Shown piece after piece: positions 28,679 to 37,489 of a stretch of DNA of 64,000 nt (the stretch's first letter is position 1; every line of letters begins with the position of its first letter). The stretch covers positions 1 to 64,000 of the forward strand of contig QNAI01000002.1 in NCBI GenBank assembly GCA_003641745.1. Reading direction: 5' to 3'. The DNA comes from Verrucomicrobiota bacterium (lineage in GTDB: Bacteria > Verrucomicrobiota > Verrucomicrobiia > Opitutales > Opitutaceae). The notes under the pieces were generated by a model. The model worked only from the letters and a program-made list of their open reading frames with translations, was not told the origin of the DNA and did no database searches. A program made the translations under genes and the position numbers.

Positions 28679-29962
28679 ATGAATAAACTCGAGACAGCCT
28701 ACCAATTGTTGCGCGAATTCAAGGGTGACACCTATCATCAGGGCAGGGGCGTGCTCTCCCATGTCGGAGAGATGGCCGCAGCGGTGGGGGGCCGAGCCGC
28801 TCTTGTTAGGGAGACATTTCCCGGGAGCGACCAGCATGTGGCCACGATCTCGGATTCGCTGGCGGCGGCCGGCGTTCAACTCGTCGGGGTCATCAATGGC
28901 GCCCAACCCAATTGCCCTCTGGAAGACCTCTTTCGCATTACCAAAGAGCTGAAGGAACTGAATCCGGACGTGATCGTGAGCTTTGGAGGGGGCAGCACCA
29001 TCGATTCGGTCAAAGGGGCTGAGGTCCTGCGAACCCTGGGTGGTGATATCGAGATCTACTTTGGGGTGGGGGAGGTAACTTCCCGCCTGGCTGAAAGCGG
29101 AAAGACCTTGACGCCGCACATCGCCATCCAATCCGCGTCCAGCTCAGCCGCGCACCTGACCAAATATTCCAATATCACCGATCCTGACACCGCCCAGAAG
29201 AAGCTCATCGTCGATGATGCCATCGTTCCCGGATTCGCAGTTTTCGATTACGACTTGACCCGCAGCCAGCCGCGCGCTCTGACGCTCGACGGCGCCCTTG
29301 ACGGCCTCTCGCACGCTCTGGAAGTCTATTACAGTGCGGTGGGTATGCCCGTTGCGACGTATGAGAAAGCCAGGGATGTTGCCTTGACCGCGATTGATCT
29401 GGTTGTTCGCTATCTGCCGAAAGTGGCGGAAAACCCTGACGATGCGGAAGGACGGGAAGCACTCGGGTTGGCCACCGACCTCGGTGGATATGCGATCATG
29501 CTGGGCGGGACGAACGGAGCGCACCTGACCAGCTTTTCGCTGGTTGACATTCTCAGCCACGGCCGGGCCTGTGCCATGCTCAACCCCTACTACACGGTTT
29601 TCTTCGGACCGGCGGTTGAGGAACCCCTCAGGCTGGTCGGAGAGATCTACCGGTCGGCCGGGTATTCCGATGCAGATTTTGATACCCTGAACGGGAGAGA
29701 GGCCGGAGTTGAGATTGCCCGGGCCATGTTCAAAATGGCGGGTGAGATCGGTTTCCCCACTCGACTCAATGAGATCGAGGGATTCGGCCGGGAGCATATT
29801 GATCGTGCGCTCAGCGCAGCCAAGAATCCCCAGTTGAGAATGAAACTTCAGAATATGCCGGTGCCCTTGACCGCAGACCTCATCGACGAATACATGGGGC
29901 CGATCCTCGAAGCCGCGGTCGACGGGGACCTTTCCCGAATCAAGAATCTTTCGACCGAATAA
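28679..29962 (+). CDS. Iron-containing alcohol dehydrogenase
   Basis: A 427-residue group III (Fe-dependent) alcohol dehydrogenase, expected to reduce aldehydes or oxidise alcohols with NAD(P)H in the cytoplasm. The nucleotide-binding motif FGGGSTIDSVKGAEV is at about residue 99, the metal-binding histidine region DGALDGLSHALEVYYS near 203, and the second metal block GTNGAHLTSFSLVDILSHGRACAMLNPYYTVFF near 277, here named by position with key residues His 282 and His 293 (approximate). The upstream frame from 28637 is rejected because the ATG at 28679 (MNKLETAYQLLREF) follows AGAAGAAGAC and starts the domain. Substrate unknown. Confidence 0.92.
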   Translation: MNKLETAYQLLREFKGDTYHQGRGVLSHVGEMAAAVGGRAALVRETFPGSDQHVATISDSLAAAGVQLVGVINGAQPNCPLEDLFRITKELKELNPDVIVSFGGGSTIDSVKGAEVLRTLGGDIEIYFGVGEVTSRLAESGKTLTPHIAIQSASSSAAHLTKYSNITDPDTAQKKLIVDDAIVPGFAVFDYDLTRSQPRALTLDGALDGLSHALEVYYSAVGMPVATYEKARDVALTAIDLVVRYLPKVAENPDDAEGREALGLATDLGGYAIMLGGTNGAHLTSFSLVDILSHGRACAMLNPYYTVFFGPAVEEPLRLVGEIYRSAGYSDADFDTLNGREAGVEIARAMFKMAGEIGFPTRLNEIEGFGREHIDRALSAAKNPQLRMKLQNMPVPLTADLIDEYMGPILEAAVDGDLSRIKNLSTE

Positions 29963-29968
29963 TCGGTC
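29953..29968 (+). other. Small hairpin over the stop codon of the alcohol dehydrogenase gene
   Basis: GACCGA and TCGGTC form a 6-bp stem with an AATA-type loop that includes the TAA stop. There is no T-run, so termination is unproven. Confidence 0.35.
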
Positions 29969-29996
29969 CTCGATGAATTCGGGGGAAGCCGAGAAG

Positions 29997-30058
29997 GGGT
30001 CAGACTTGAATGGCACTTAGTTAAGCGCCGATCCGGAGTTATCCGACGAAGAATAGCC
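29997..30058 (+). repeat. Dispersed repeat, family C copy 1
   Basis: This 61-62 bp sequence (GGTCAGACTTGAATGGCAC ... GACGAAGAATAGCC) matches, without gaps, the reverse complement of 61958-62018 at roughly four fifths of positions, including the block GTTAAGCGCCGATC. It ends 3 bp before a family A hairpin. Confidence 0.75.
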
Positions 30059-30061
30059 AAC

Positions 30062-30114
30062 GGGGTCATTGCTCATTATCTTGCATGCCAATGCGAGATA
30101 TGTGCTTTGACCCC
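30062..30114 (+). repeat. 53-bp hairpin repeat, family A copy 3
   Basis: Outer arms GGGGTCA and TGACCCC with inner stem TATCT/AGATA and loop TGCATGCCAATGC. It is flanked by family C sequences on both sides. Confidence 0.88.
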
Positions 30115-30153
30115 CTCGAAGCCAAGTTGACCGGAATTCCTCCTGGATACCCT

Positions 30154-30179
30154 TTAGCTTGGTGCCATTCGGGTCAGAC
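30154..30179 (-). repeat. Family C fragment in inverted orientation
   Basis: TAGCTTGGTGCCATTCGGGTCAGAC read on the minus strand resembles the beginning of family C copy 1, so copy 1 and this fragment form imperfect terminal inverted repeats around hairpin A copy 3, about 180 bp in all. Confidence 0.6.
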
Positions 30180-30263
30180 TTTGCTTCTTGCGACCGGGCT
30201 TCACCGATGGTGAATAAATGACCAACCCTGCCATTGATCCGAAAAAGGAGTTGCGCGGGTTAT

Positions 30264-31682
30264 CTATCCTGTCGGCAGATCATAGTCGATGAACTCAATC
30301 TCAAGCAGTTCGGCGAAGGCCTTCAGCTCGCTCTTCAGGTCTCCTTCGACCGCGTGAATGTGGTTGGAGCCGAAGGAGCTCAGGAACTGCTCCTTATCGA
30401 TGTTCATATCTACGAAAATAAGCGGGCGCACCTGAATGGTCGGGCTCTGCTTGGCCCGGTCTTTTTCTACCGTATTCCCGGTCAATACCCCGAGGGTGTA
30501 TTGCGATTTCGTGCGGAAGAGACGCGCGAAGGTCATCTTGTTTCCAGCCGGAACGGTGAATTGGGTGGAGGCGCCGCCGGCCTCACCGAAACTGTGAGGA
30601 ACCAGGCTCACTTCCTTCAGGTTCTTCTTCAGGTCGGGAGACAGCCCGGCAAAGTAGAAGGCCATGGAACCGCAGTTGGCCAGCGTCATCTCCCGGGCAG
30701 TCATCCATGCGATATCGTTTAGACTGGTCGGTCGGCCGCCGCTCAACAGCTTGAGGATCTGCATGGTCAGAGCCCCGTCCGCGTCCGCTTCGCAACTGGT
30801 GGGAACCGGTTCTTTGTCACCGTCCGCGTCAAATGGATCATTCGAGATCGCCACATTGATACATTGCAGACAATAGCCGTTGCTCATTTCCGGCTGGCAT
30901 TTAACACCCGCGAAATCCAACTCGTAGTGTTCACAGATATCGCGAGTGGCGATATAGCTGCGCACTTGTTTCTCCAGATGGGGCGGTGTGAAATTGGACT
31001 CGTTGAAGTCAACCGTGCCGGTTCGCTCCATCAGCCAGTCCACATGCTTCTTGACCGTTTCCTCATCAAGTCTTTCCGCCCGGTAGGCGATTTCGAACTG
31101 ATCCACATGCTCGATGTCGACCGCGAAAATGGACTCCCAAAGGGCGACATCCGCTGTTCCCGTGCTGATACCCAAGGATCGGCCGCCAATGCAGCCGTAG
31201 GTCTGACCCCTGAGTCGTTGTTTCGCGGCAGCGGCCCGCAGAAAAGAGACGAGAATGTCTCGATTGGTTTTCTCCACCGCATCTCCCGGGACCCGCAGAT
31301 AGCGGAGACCGATCTGATCAAGAGCTCCGGCCGCGGCGAGAAATACGAGCTGGCTGAGAGAGTCCTCGGCCTCGTTACAGGCGAGCGCGATCGGAACATG
31401 CAGCAAATTGGCGGTATGGGCAACCAAGGCAGGTGCTACAAAGATGGGTACATACAGGACGACCGCATCCACCTGGGCAGCCCCAATCTCCCTGGCAGAT
31501 TGAACCGCCTGCTTCTTGGAACGAATCTCTCTTGCTTCGGGCCAGACAATGTCGACGTCTGTTTCCAGAGAGGTGACAAATCGCTTCACTTCCCGGTCGG
31601 AAATGGGCTTGCGCTTTTTATAAACGTCTTCGCGAACCAACGATTCGCTGAAGACAAGAACACCGATTTTTGGTCGAATCAT
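30264..31682 (-). CDS. L-fucose/L-arabinose isomerase family protein
   Basis: A 472-residue cytoplasmic protein of the sugar isomerase fold, which converts aldoses to ketoses with a divalent metal. It opens with KIGVLVFSESLVRED, has a Rossmann-like N-terminal domain with DAVVLYVPIFVAP, the central YGCIGGRSLGISTG, and the C-terminal metal/substrate region CQPEMSNGYCLQC followed by CEADADGALTMQILKLLSGG (the family's CE-D-AALTM block) and VPHSFGEAGG. The distance from well-known FucI (about 590 residues) is large, so the sugar cannot be named. It is convergent with the alcohol dehydrogenase gene; no transporter or kinase accompanies it. Confidence 0.85.
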   Translation of the reverse strand: MIRPKIGVLVFSESLVREDVYKKRKPISDREVKRFVTSLETDVDIVWPEAREIRSKKQAVQSAREIGAAQVDAVVLYVPIFVAPALVAHTANLLHVPIALACNEAEDSLSQLVFLAAAGALDQIGLRYLRVPGDAVEKTNRDILVSFLRAAAAKQRLRGQTYGCIGGRSLGISTGTADVALWESIFAVDIEHVDQFEIAYRAERLDEETVKKHVDWLMERTGTVDFNESNFTPPHLEKQVRSYIATRDICEHYELDFAGVKCQPEMSNGYCLQCINVAISNDPFDADGDKEPVPTSCEADADGALTMQILKLLSGGRPTSLNDIAWMTAREMTLANCGSMAFYFAGLSPDLKKNLKEVSLVPHSFGEAGGASTQFTVPAGNKMTFARLFRTKSQYTLGVLTGNTVEKDRAKQSPTIQVRPLIFVDMNIDKEQFLSSFGSNHIHAVEGDLKSELKAFAELLEIEFIDYDLPTG

Positions 31683-31727
31683 TTATGTCCCTTTTCTAGT
31701 TTAGGCAATCCACAGTTCGAACCTGGT

Positions 31728-31770
31728 GGGGTTCTTTCGAAAAAAATCGTGCGTTAATGACAGTGTGTCA
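31728..31770 (+). repeat. Degenerate fragment of the family A hairpin
   Basis: GGGGTTCTTTCGAAAAAAATCGTGCGTTAATG parallels the left half of copy 2 (GGGGTCATTCCGAAAAATC...GTTAATGCG), but the right arm with TGACCCC is missing. Confidence 0.5.
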
Positions 31771-32126
31771 GTGCTAATTGGTTCAGGAGTGGGCTGCCGC
31801 CATGGGAATTAAGGTAAATTCAGGCTGTGGTGAAAGAATGAAGATGGCAAGATCAGCGATCTTGAGCCATGAAAAACGAGTTTCCAGGGGTTTGAACCGC
31901 ATCGGGGTTCAGGTGGAAAAGGGACTCGGGCCGCTGGGCGGACCGGGACCACCGAAATGTCACCGGCTTGGCTGACTTCTCGAAGACTCGGGTAGTTCGC
32001 TGACTCTCCCGCGATTCTCACTTTGGCAGTGGCGACCTGATCTGGTGCGGGATCGAATCGCGTTCAACCATTGGCAACCGCAGATCTCGGATCGATGCCC
32101 TGCGCCGCTCAAGCGGGTTGAGTAGA

Positions 32127-32159
32127 TGTAAATCAGGAATGCTTATCCTTTTTATTACC
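32127..32159 (+). promoter_or_regulatory. 33-bp motif shared by two upstream regions, copy 1
   Basis: This stretch, with core ATCAGGAATGCTTATCCT, matches 34173-34205 at 27 of 33 positions. It lies about 177 bp before the ATG of the RCC1 gene. Function unknown; a promoter element or an untranslated-leader element is possible. Confidence 0.5.
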
Positions 32160-32335
32160 AATAATTTAAAAGGGCAAGTACTCTCCGTGAAGTCTTGCGT
32201 AATCTTACTCCGACTGTTCGAGTACTCAGGCTGAACTTTGGGAACCGGAAATCACCATTTACCCTTCCGCAAGGTGGTGTTCGGAGGGATATGACCCCTT
32301 CGCCACAAGTCCCCACTGTAATTGAGGATACACCC

Positions 32336-33868
32336 ATGAAAACACTGCAAACAGAAGTGCCAGGAATCCGCCGCAGATACACCTACAACATAAGAATACG
32401 GGCGTGGGTTACGATACTCAGTGCGATGTCGATCGTCTTGGGGGTTCTGCCGGGCACAACAAATACGATCAGGGCCGCAGACCCATCCGGACACCTCTTT
32501 GCCATGGGTTACAATGGATTCGGCCAGTTTGGCGATGGGACAATCATCAATCAGCCCACGGCCACGTGGGTGGACTATGATGTGGCCAAGATTTCTGCGG
32601 GGGGGAGTTCCAGCTTCTACATCACGTCCGACGGGACCCTCATGGGCACGGGCCAAAATACAAAAGGTAGTCTCGGTGACGGAACAACCACGGACAAGGA
32701 AACTCCCATAGTCGTCGACACCGGTGTGACAGCTGTGTCAAATGACAGCGCTAGCCATACCCTTTACCTTAAGTCGGACGGAACCCTTATGAGTATGGGA
32801 GGCAACACATATGGCCAACTTGCTGATGGTACGAGAGTCGACCGGCACATACCCATAGAGATTGAAACCGACGTGATTTCCATCGCAGCCTCGAGGACAG
32901 GTAACAGCCTTTACGTGAAGTCAGATGGAACTCTCAAGGGGGTGGGGTATAATGCGCATGGCAACCTCGGTGACGGAACAACCCTCATCAGGTATACGCC
33001 TGTGGATATCGATACAGACGTTGTTGCCGTCGCCGCGATGTACAGTCACACCCTATATATAAAGTCCGATGGAACCCTTATGGGTATGGGATGGAACTTG
33101 CGTGGTCAACTCGGTGACGGAACCACGACAGACCGGCATACGCCGATTGTGATCGATACCAATGTCATTGCCGCGTCTGCTACGACCGCCAATAGCCTTT
33201 ATATAAAGTCCGATGGAACCCTCATGGGCATGGGATGGAACACTTATGGTCAACTTGGGGATGGAACGACAATCGACAGGCACACCCCTGTAGAAATCGA
33301 TTCGGATGTGGTCGCCATCGCCACAGGGCATGTTCATAACCTGTATATCAAGTCCGATGGAACACTCATGGCAATGGGATACAATAATTACGGCCAGCTT
33401 GGTGATGGGACCACGCTTAAGCGGCTTGTTCCTGTGGTGATTGACACTGATGTCTTTGCTGTGGCGGCAGGATCGCACCACAGCCTGTATCTGTCGAGTG
33501 CGCCTTTCGATCCGCTGATCAGAGGGACACCCGTGGAAGGCCTGGAGGACTGGTTCCTGTCTGATTGGTTTGGATACTACGCAACGGCGTTTGCGCCTTG
33601 GCTTTTCCATTCTGAACACGGGTTTGTCTATCGCGCTGAAGAGTCCACCAACCTGAGTACCTACTTTTATGACGATGCGATCGGCGCCTGGTGGTGGACC
33701 AACCAGGACAGCTATCCAGAACTCTACCTCTTTGATCCGCCGGCGGATCTTCAGGGTACCGATATCGGATCGGAATGGCTGACCTACCAGCTGGGCTCGG
33801 TGGATCCCCGGGAATTTGTGGACCTTCGGCCTCCGATTGACGTTGGGCCTCTCTACTTTAATCCCTGA
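32336..33868 (+). CDS. Secreted RCC1-repeat beta-propeller protein
   Basis: A 510-residue exported protein. A long N-region with a hydrophobic stretch (VTILSAMSIVLGVLPG, about 24-39) acts as signal. Then come seven RCC1-type repeats of 48-50 residues, each with LYIKSDGTLMGMG-N--GQLGDGTT-DRHTPV-ID, from about residue 50 to 385, enough for one seven-bladed propeller. The last 110 residues (GLEDWFLSDWFGYY...YDDAIGAWWW...) form an aromatic-rich domain of the sort that caps many surface proteins of Opitutia. The ATG at 32336 is preferred over an upstream frame start at 32195 because the extra residues have no signal character. The ligand is unknown; surface display or polymer binding is plausible. 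Confidence 0.85.
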   Translation: MKTLQTEVPGIRRRYTYNIRIRAWVTILSAMSIVLGVLPGTTNTIRAADPSGHLFAMGYNGFGQFGDGTIINQPTATWVDYDVAKISAGGSSSFYITSDGTLMGTGQNTKGSLGDGTTTDKETPIVVDTGVTAVSNDSASHTLYLKSDGTLMSMGGNTYGQLADGTRVDRHIPIEIETDVISIAASRTGNSLYVKSDGTLKGVGYNAHGNLGDGTTLIRYTPVDIDTDVVAVAAMYSHTLYIKSDGTLMGMGWNLRGQLGDGTTTDRHTPIVIDTNVIAASATTANSLYIKSDGTLMGMGWNTYGQLGDGTTIDRHTPVEIDSDVVAIATGHVHNLYIKSDGTLMAMGYNNYGQLGDGTTLKRLVPVVIDTDVFAVAAGSHHSLYLSSAPFDPLIRGTPVEGLEDWFLSDWFGYYATAFAPWLFHSEHGFVYRAEESTNLSTYFYDDAIGAWWWTNQDSYPELYLFDPPADLQGTDIGSEWLTYQLGSVDPREFVDLRPPIDVGPLYFNP

Positions 33869-34362
33869 CTGAATTCGTCAGGAGGCCCGTGGCAGGCGCC
33901 GCTTCAACCGATGTTTGGACGACCGGGTGCTATTGCTTGATCGATCACAGTAGTTGTTGCGACACGGAGCTATTCCGCCAAAAGGCGGCGATGACCCCGG
34001 CAACAATTTGACCTCGCCACGCATTGACAGAGGTCGATCAGGTGGTCGGTCGCCCCTTGCAAACTGGAGTGGCTTTCAAACCGTGCCCCATCCTCAGCTG
34101 ATCGATTCTCACCTGCGACCCCGGAGCTCGATCCTGTGCCTCGAATGGGTTGGGAGTGAGTGGTGACCATGATGCATATCAGGTATGCTTATCCTGAATA
34201 TTACCTGGGTAGATGCCAGGGTTCTCACCACTTTGCGTGCAACGAATGAACAGGTATCGGCCTGCCCCATGAACACTCAAGAATGCTTGCAGGTTCTGCG
34301 CGGCGCGCAAACAGTGCTGCGCGGCCCCTATGACCGTATGCCTCCCATTAACTGAAATCCCT
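33869..34362. other. Intergenic region upstream of the adenylate kinase gene
   Basis: No supported gene. It contains the second copy of the 33-bp shared motif at 34173-34205. No terminator with T-run follows the RCC1 gene. Confidence 0.5.
34173..34205 (+). promoter_or_regulatory. 33-bp motif shared by two upstream regions, copy 2
   Basis: Core ATCAGGTATGCTTATCCT, flanked so that TCAGG and CCTGA form a small inverted repeat. It lies about 158 bp before the adenylate kinase ATG. See copy 1 at 32127-32159. Confidence 0.5.
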
Positions 34363-35532
34363 ATGGTAAACATCGCGTTATTTGGTCCGCCGGGTGCCGG
34401 CAAGGGCACCCAGTCGGAATTCCTGATCGAGAAATACAAGCTGTTTTACATTTCCACCGGAGATCTGCTCCGCAAGGAACTGGCAAACAAGACTCCGCTC
34501 GGGCTTCAGGCGCAGAGCATCATCGCGTCCGGAGGTTTGGTGTCCGACGAGATCATTGTCCAGATCATGGAGAGAACCATCGGCGAAAACTCCCAGGTCA
34601 ACGGGTTTCTGTTTGATGGGTTTCCCCGCACCTACATTCAGGCCTACATTCTGGAGGGGCTGATGATCAAGCAGAACACCTCGCTGACCTGTCTGATCGA
34701 TTTGCAGATTTCCGAGGAAGTGTCGGTGAAGCGGTTGCTGAAACGCGGAAAGACCTCGGGACGCAGCGACGACAATGAAGCGGTGATCCGAAACCGGCTG
34801 AAGGAATACAGCGAAAAGACTCTGCCCGTGCTCCAGTTCTACGAGGACAAAGGCGTGCATTTCGAGGTCGATGCGTCGGCTTCGATCGAAGCGGTCAGCA
34901 AAAGCGTCGAGGAAATTGTTCAGCATGAACTGAGTAAGAAACTCCTGAATATCGTGCTCTTTGGATACCCCGGATCGGGACGCCGTTCACAAGGAAGGGC
35001 ACTGGCCAAGAAGTATGGGCTCGAAACCGTGACCACCGGCTCGATGCTGGAACAGGAAATCGCGAAGGGGAGTGCGATCGGAGAGAAAATCAAGGAGTTC
35101 TATGAGAGCGGCCAGTTGATGACCGATGAGATCGTCGTTCCATTGATCGAACAGAAGCTCGAGTCGTCCAAGGATGTCAGAGGCTTTATTTTCAAGGGAT
35201 TCCCACGCACTCTGGTGCAATCGTACATCCTCGACGGTCTCCTGAAAAAGCGTGGTACCCAGATTTCGAGAGTGATCGAAATCGAGGTGCCCACTCTCGA
35301 ACTGATCCGGCGGCTGGACGAGCGCAGCAAGACGGAGAAATGCATGCCTTATGATACCAGTACGGCCAAGATCGTGAAGCGCCTGCAGGAACATGAGCAG
35401 AAGACCGCTCCTGTGATCGATAAATACAACCAGTTGCACGGAGTGACCAAGATCGACGGAATGGGCTCATTCGATGAGGTATTTCAGAGACTCTCGGCCG
35501 AGGTTGAGGATGGTTTCAAGAGAAACGGGTAA
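34363..35532 (+). CDS. adk: Tandem adenylate kinase with degenerate second domain
   Basis: The 389-residue protein consists of two adenylate-kinase folds. The first (1-190) is complete: P-loop GPPGAGKGT (8-16), STGDLLR (31-37), FDGFPRT (84-90), and GRSDDNEAVIRNRL (133-146) of the short-lid type; it should interconvert ATP + AMP and 2 ADP. The second (about 191-389) keeps the fold and GFPRT (279-283) but has GYPGSGRRS (201-209) in place of the P-loop, TTGSMLE instead of TGD-LR, and KGFPRT instead of DGFPRT. It has lost the P-loop lysine and several AMP-site residues, so it is probably not a nucleotide kinase. The ATG at 34363 starts the fold exactly; the upstream frame from 34330 does not. A GlyCys-like fusion error is unlikely, because the frame is intact and the codon use is even. 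Confidence 0.93.
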   Translation: MVNIALFGPPGAGKGTQSEFLIEKYKLFYISTGDLLRKELANKTPLGLQAQSIIASGGLVSDEIIVQIMERTIGENSQVNGFLFDGFPRTYIQAYILEGLMIKQNTSLTCLIDLQISEEVSVKRLLKRGKTSGRSDDNEAVIRNRLKEYSEKTLPVLQFYEDKGVHFEVDASASIEAVSKSVEEIVQHELSKKLLNIVLFGYPGSGRRSQGRALAKKYGLETVTTGSMLEQEIAKGSAIGEKIKEFYESGQLMTDEIVVPLIEQKLESSKDVRGFIFKGFPRTLVQSYILDGLLKKRGTQISRVIEIEVPTLELIRRLDERSKTEKCMPYDTSTAKIVKRLQEHEQKTAPVIDKYNQLHGVTKIDGMGSFDEVFQRLSAEVEDGFKRNG

Positions 35533-35604
35533 ACCTTCACTGACCAGGCACTCATCCCGGATCGGAATTGGTGGACGATCGTTGAGGAATTGAAGCGTGA
35601 CGCC

Positions 35605-36735
35605 ATGAAAACAACTACGTCCAGGGAGAGAATGCGCACGGTCCTCAGGGGAGACCTGCCCGATCGTGTCCCATTCGTCCCGACTATATATATTGATCAT
35701 GCTTGCCTGGCGAGTGGCAGGAGATTTGAGGATGCACTCATAGACCCGGCCTTGGGCCAGCAGTGCATGCTTGAAGCGGCTCGCCGCTACAAGTCAGACG
35801 CGGTGCGGTTCTGCATGGGCCCCGATGCGTCATGGTACGATGAAAAGACGGTCGTAGAACGTGAGGGGCGACTGGTTGAGCTCTCGCGAAGGAGCGGGAA
35901 AGCTGACGGCTACTACGATGTCGAAGGTGGAGGCAAGCTGATCCCGTGTCAGAAGACCGATGTTGTGCGCACAATACACGATGTGCGTGGCATTGAAGTA
36001 AGAAGTGCCGGGGAATACCTCCAACGGGGGTGTCTGAAAGATGTCCTGACCCACACACGGGCCGCGCACGATGATGGGCTCTTTGTAGTCGGCATGTGTT
36101 CTTCGCAGACCATCAACTTCATGGTTGAGCAGATGGGCAGCGTCGAAGCCGCGCTCCTGCTTTTACTCGATGACCCCGAATTCGCGTCTGCTCTCATTGA
36201 CAAAGCTGTGGCCATATCGATTGAAAAAGGTAAGGCTTTCATCCAGACTGGCGTCGACTGCCTCTATATCGGGGATTCCTACGCATCCTGCAGCGTCATC
36301 TCCCCTGAGACTTATTACCGTTTCTGTGCGCCGGCGTATGCTCAAGTGGCTCAGGAGTTTCGCAGGGAGGGCGTATCCTGTTATATGCACTGCTGCGGAA
36401 ACTACAACCCCCTGCTCGAACGCCTGCCGTCGATCGGTATCGACGCCATGGATGGCATGGACCCTGAAAGCGGCATGAGCGTGGCCCAGACCAAGAAACA
36501 GATAGGCTCCGAATTGACACTGATGGGCGGAATCAGTTGCATGACGCTCCTGAACGGCGGGCCGGAGGCGGTCTATGATGAAGCGAAACAGTGCATCGTG
36601 GCGGGCAAGCCGGGGGGGCGATACGTTCTGGGTAGCGCATGCGCCGTGCCACGGTACACTCCTGCAGAAAACATGTTGGCTGCAAGAAAAGCTGTGACAG
36701 ACTGCGGATCCTATCATGAAAACAACCCGGGATAG
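35605..36735 (+). CDS. Uroporphyrinogen decarboxylase (URO-D) family protein
   Basis: A 376-residue TIM-barrel protein of the URO-D/MtaA/CmuA superfamily. It starts SRERMRTVLRGDLPDRVPFVP as these proteins do, and carries MHCCGNYNPLLERL near residue 260, in which the histidine-cysteine motif recalls the zinc site of corrinoid:coenzyme methyltransferases rather than the haem enzyme HemE. The segment NGVDCLYIGDSYASCSVISPETYYRF-like (here TGVDCLYIGDSYASCS) is also typical. True HemE keeps an arginine-aspartate set that I cannot confirm here. No corrinoid protein gene lies next to it, so a methyltransferase role is an inference. The first codon of the open frame is TTG at 35590; ATG at 35605 is used. 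Confidence 0.85.
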   Translation: MKTTTSRERMRTVLRGDLPDRVPFVPTIYIDHACLASGRRFEDALIDPALGQQCMLEAARRYKSDAVRFCMGPDASWYDEKTVVEREGRLVELSRRSGKADGYYDVEGGGKLIPCQKTDVVRTIHDVRGIEVRSAGEYLQRGCLKDVLTHTRAAHDDGLFVVGMCSSQTINFMVEQMGSVEAALLLLLDDPEFASALIDKAVAISIEKGKAFIQTGVDCLYIGDSYASCSVISPETYYRFCAPAYAQVAQEFRREGVSCYMHCCGNYNPLLERLPSIGIDAMDGMDPESGMSVAQTKKQIGSELTLMGGISCMTLLNGGPEAVYDEAKQCIVAGKPGGRYVLGSACAVPRYTPAENMLAARKAVTDCGSYHENNPG

Positions 36736-36791
36736 AACTTTTCCCAATCGATTTCCCGGGACTGACTGACAGACTCTGGCCCCTCAAGAAG

Positions 36792-37409
36792 GTGACGACA
36801 CCCAACCAGCACTGGAACGCGATATTCAAACCCAAAGCCGACCCTGAACTCGGCTGGTATGAAACTGACGTTGCTCAAACGCTTAAGTTCCTTGACCTCG
36901 TCCCGCAGAACGACGCGGCTACGATATTCCTGCCCGGCGCCGGAACCTCGGCTCTTGTCGACGAGCTTTTGTCTCGAGGGTCGCACCTGATATTGAATGA
37001 CATCAGCGACGAGGCTCTGAAGCAATTGAAGGAGAGAATTGGAAGCATTCAGGACAGATTGACATGGATTCACCATGATATTTCCAAGCCGCTCCCTTGC
37101 GAATTGCGACAGGCAGATATATGGATTGATCGTGCCGTCCTGCACTTCCTGTTGGACGAGGCCGACATCGACGGATACTTCAACAACCTGCGTTCCACAG
37201 TGCGGCCGGAAGGACATGCACTCCTTGCCGAGTTTTCAGTCACGGGCGCACCCAAGTGTGCCGGGCTTGATTTGCATCGCTACTCTGTAGAGGAGATGAG
37301 CGAACGACTGGGGGCAGGATTCGACCTTGTCAGGCAGGAGGAATACACTTTCATCAACCCTTCCGGCGATCCTCGCCCCTATATCTATGCACTCTTCAGA
37401 AGGAAATAG
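36792..37409 (+). CDS. Class I SAM-dependent methyltransferase
   Basis: The 205-residue protein has motif I of Rossmann methyltransferases as TIFLPGAGTSALVDELLSRG (about 44-63), an acidic residue at the end of strand 2 (LILNDIS) and a third motif IWIDRAVLHFLLDEADI (about 109-125), followed by YSVEEMSERL. The beginning NQHWNAIFKPKADPELGWYE resembles small thiopurine/selenide-type and chloride methyltransferases. The substrate is not evident. The start is GTG with a partial AAGAAGG upstream. It lies 56 bp after the URO-D family gene on the same strand. Confidence 0.85.
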   Translation: MTTPNQHWNAIFKPKADPELGWYETDVAQTLKFLDLVPQNDAATIFLPGAGTSALVDELLSRGSHLILNDISDEALKQLKERIGSIQDRLTWIHHDISKPLPCELRQADIWIDRAVLHFLLDEADIDGYFNNLRSTVRPEGHALLAEFSVTGAPKCAGLDLHRYSVEEMSERLGAGFDLVRQEEYTFINPSGDPRPYIYALFRRK

Positions 37410-37489
37410 GGGCAACAGGAAACCGCGCCAAACGGCAAGTCGTTGATGAGATTTGAGGTTCGTTGCGAGTCGATTACAAGGAAAACGCA

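Larger units (their letters stand above)
31683..32335. other. Intergenic region upstream of the RCC1 gene
   Basis: It holds a fragment of the family A hairpin (about 31728-31770), a 33-bp motif shared with the region upstream of the adenylate kinase (32127-32159), and otherwise no gene that I can support. Both flanking genes read away from it, so promoters are expected. Confidence 0.5.

Noticed and set aside
36163-36747. Long minus-strand frame opposite the URO-D family gene
   Set aside because: It mirrors the coding frame of a clear protein family gene and lacks any family signal of its own.
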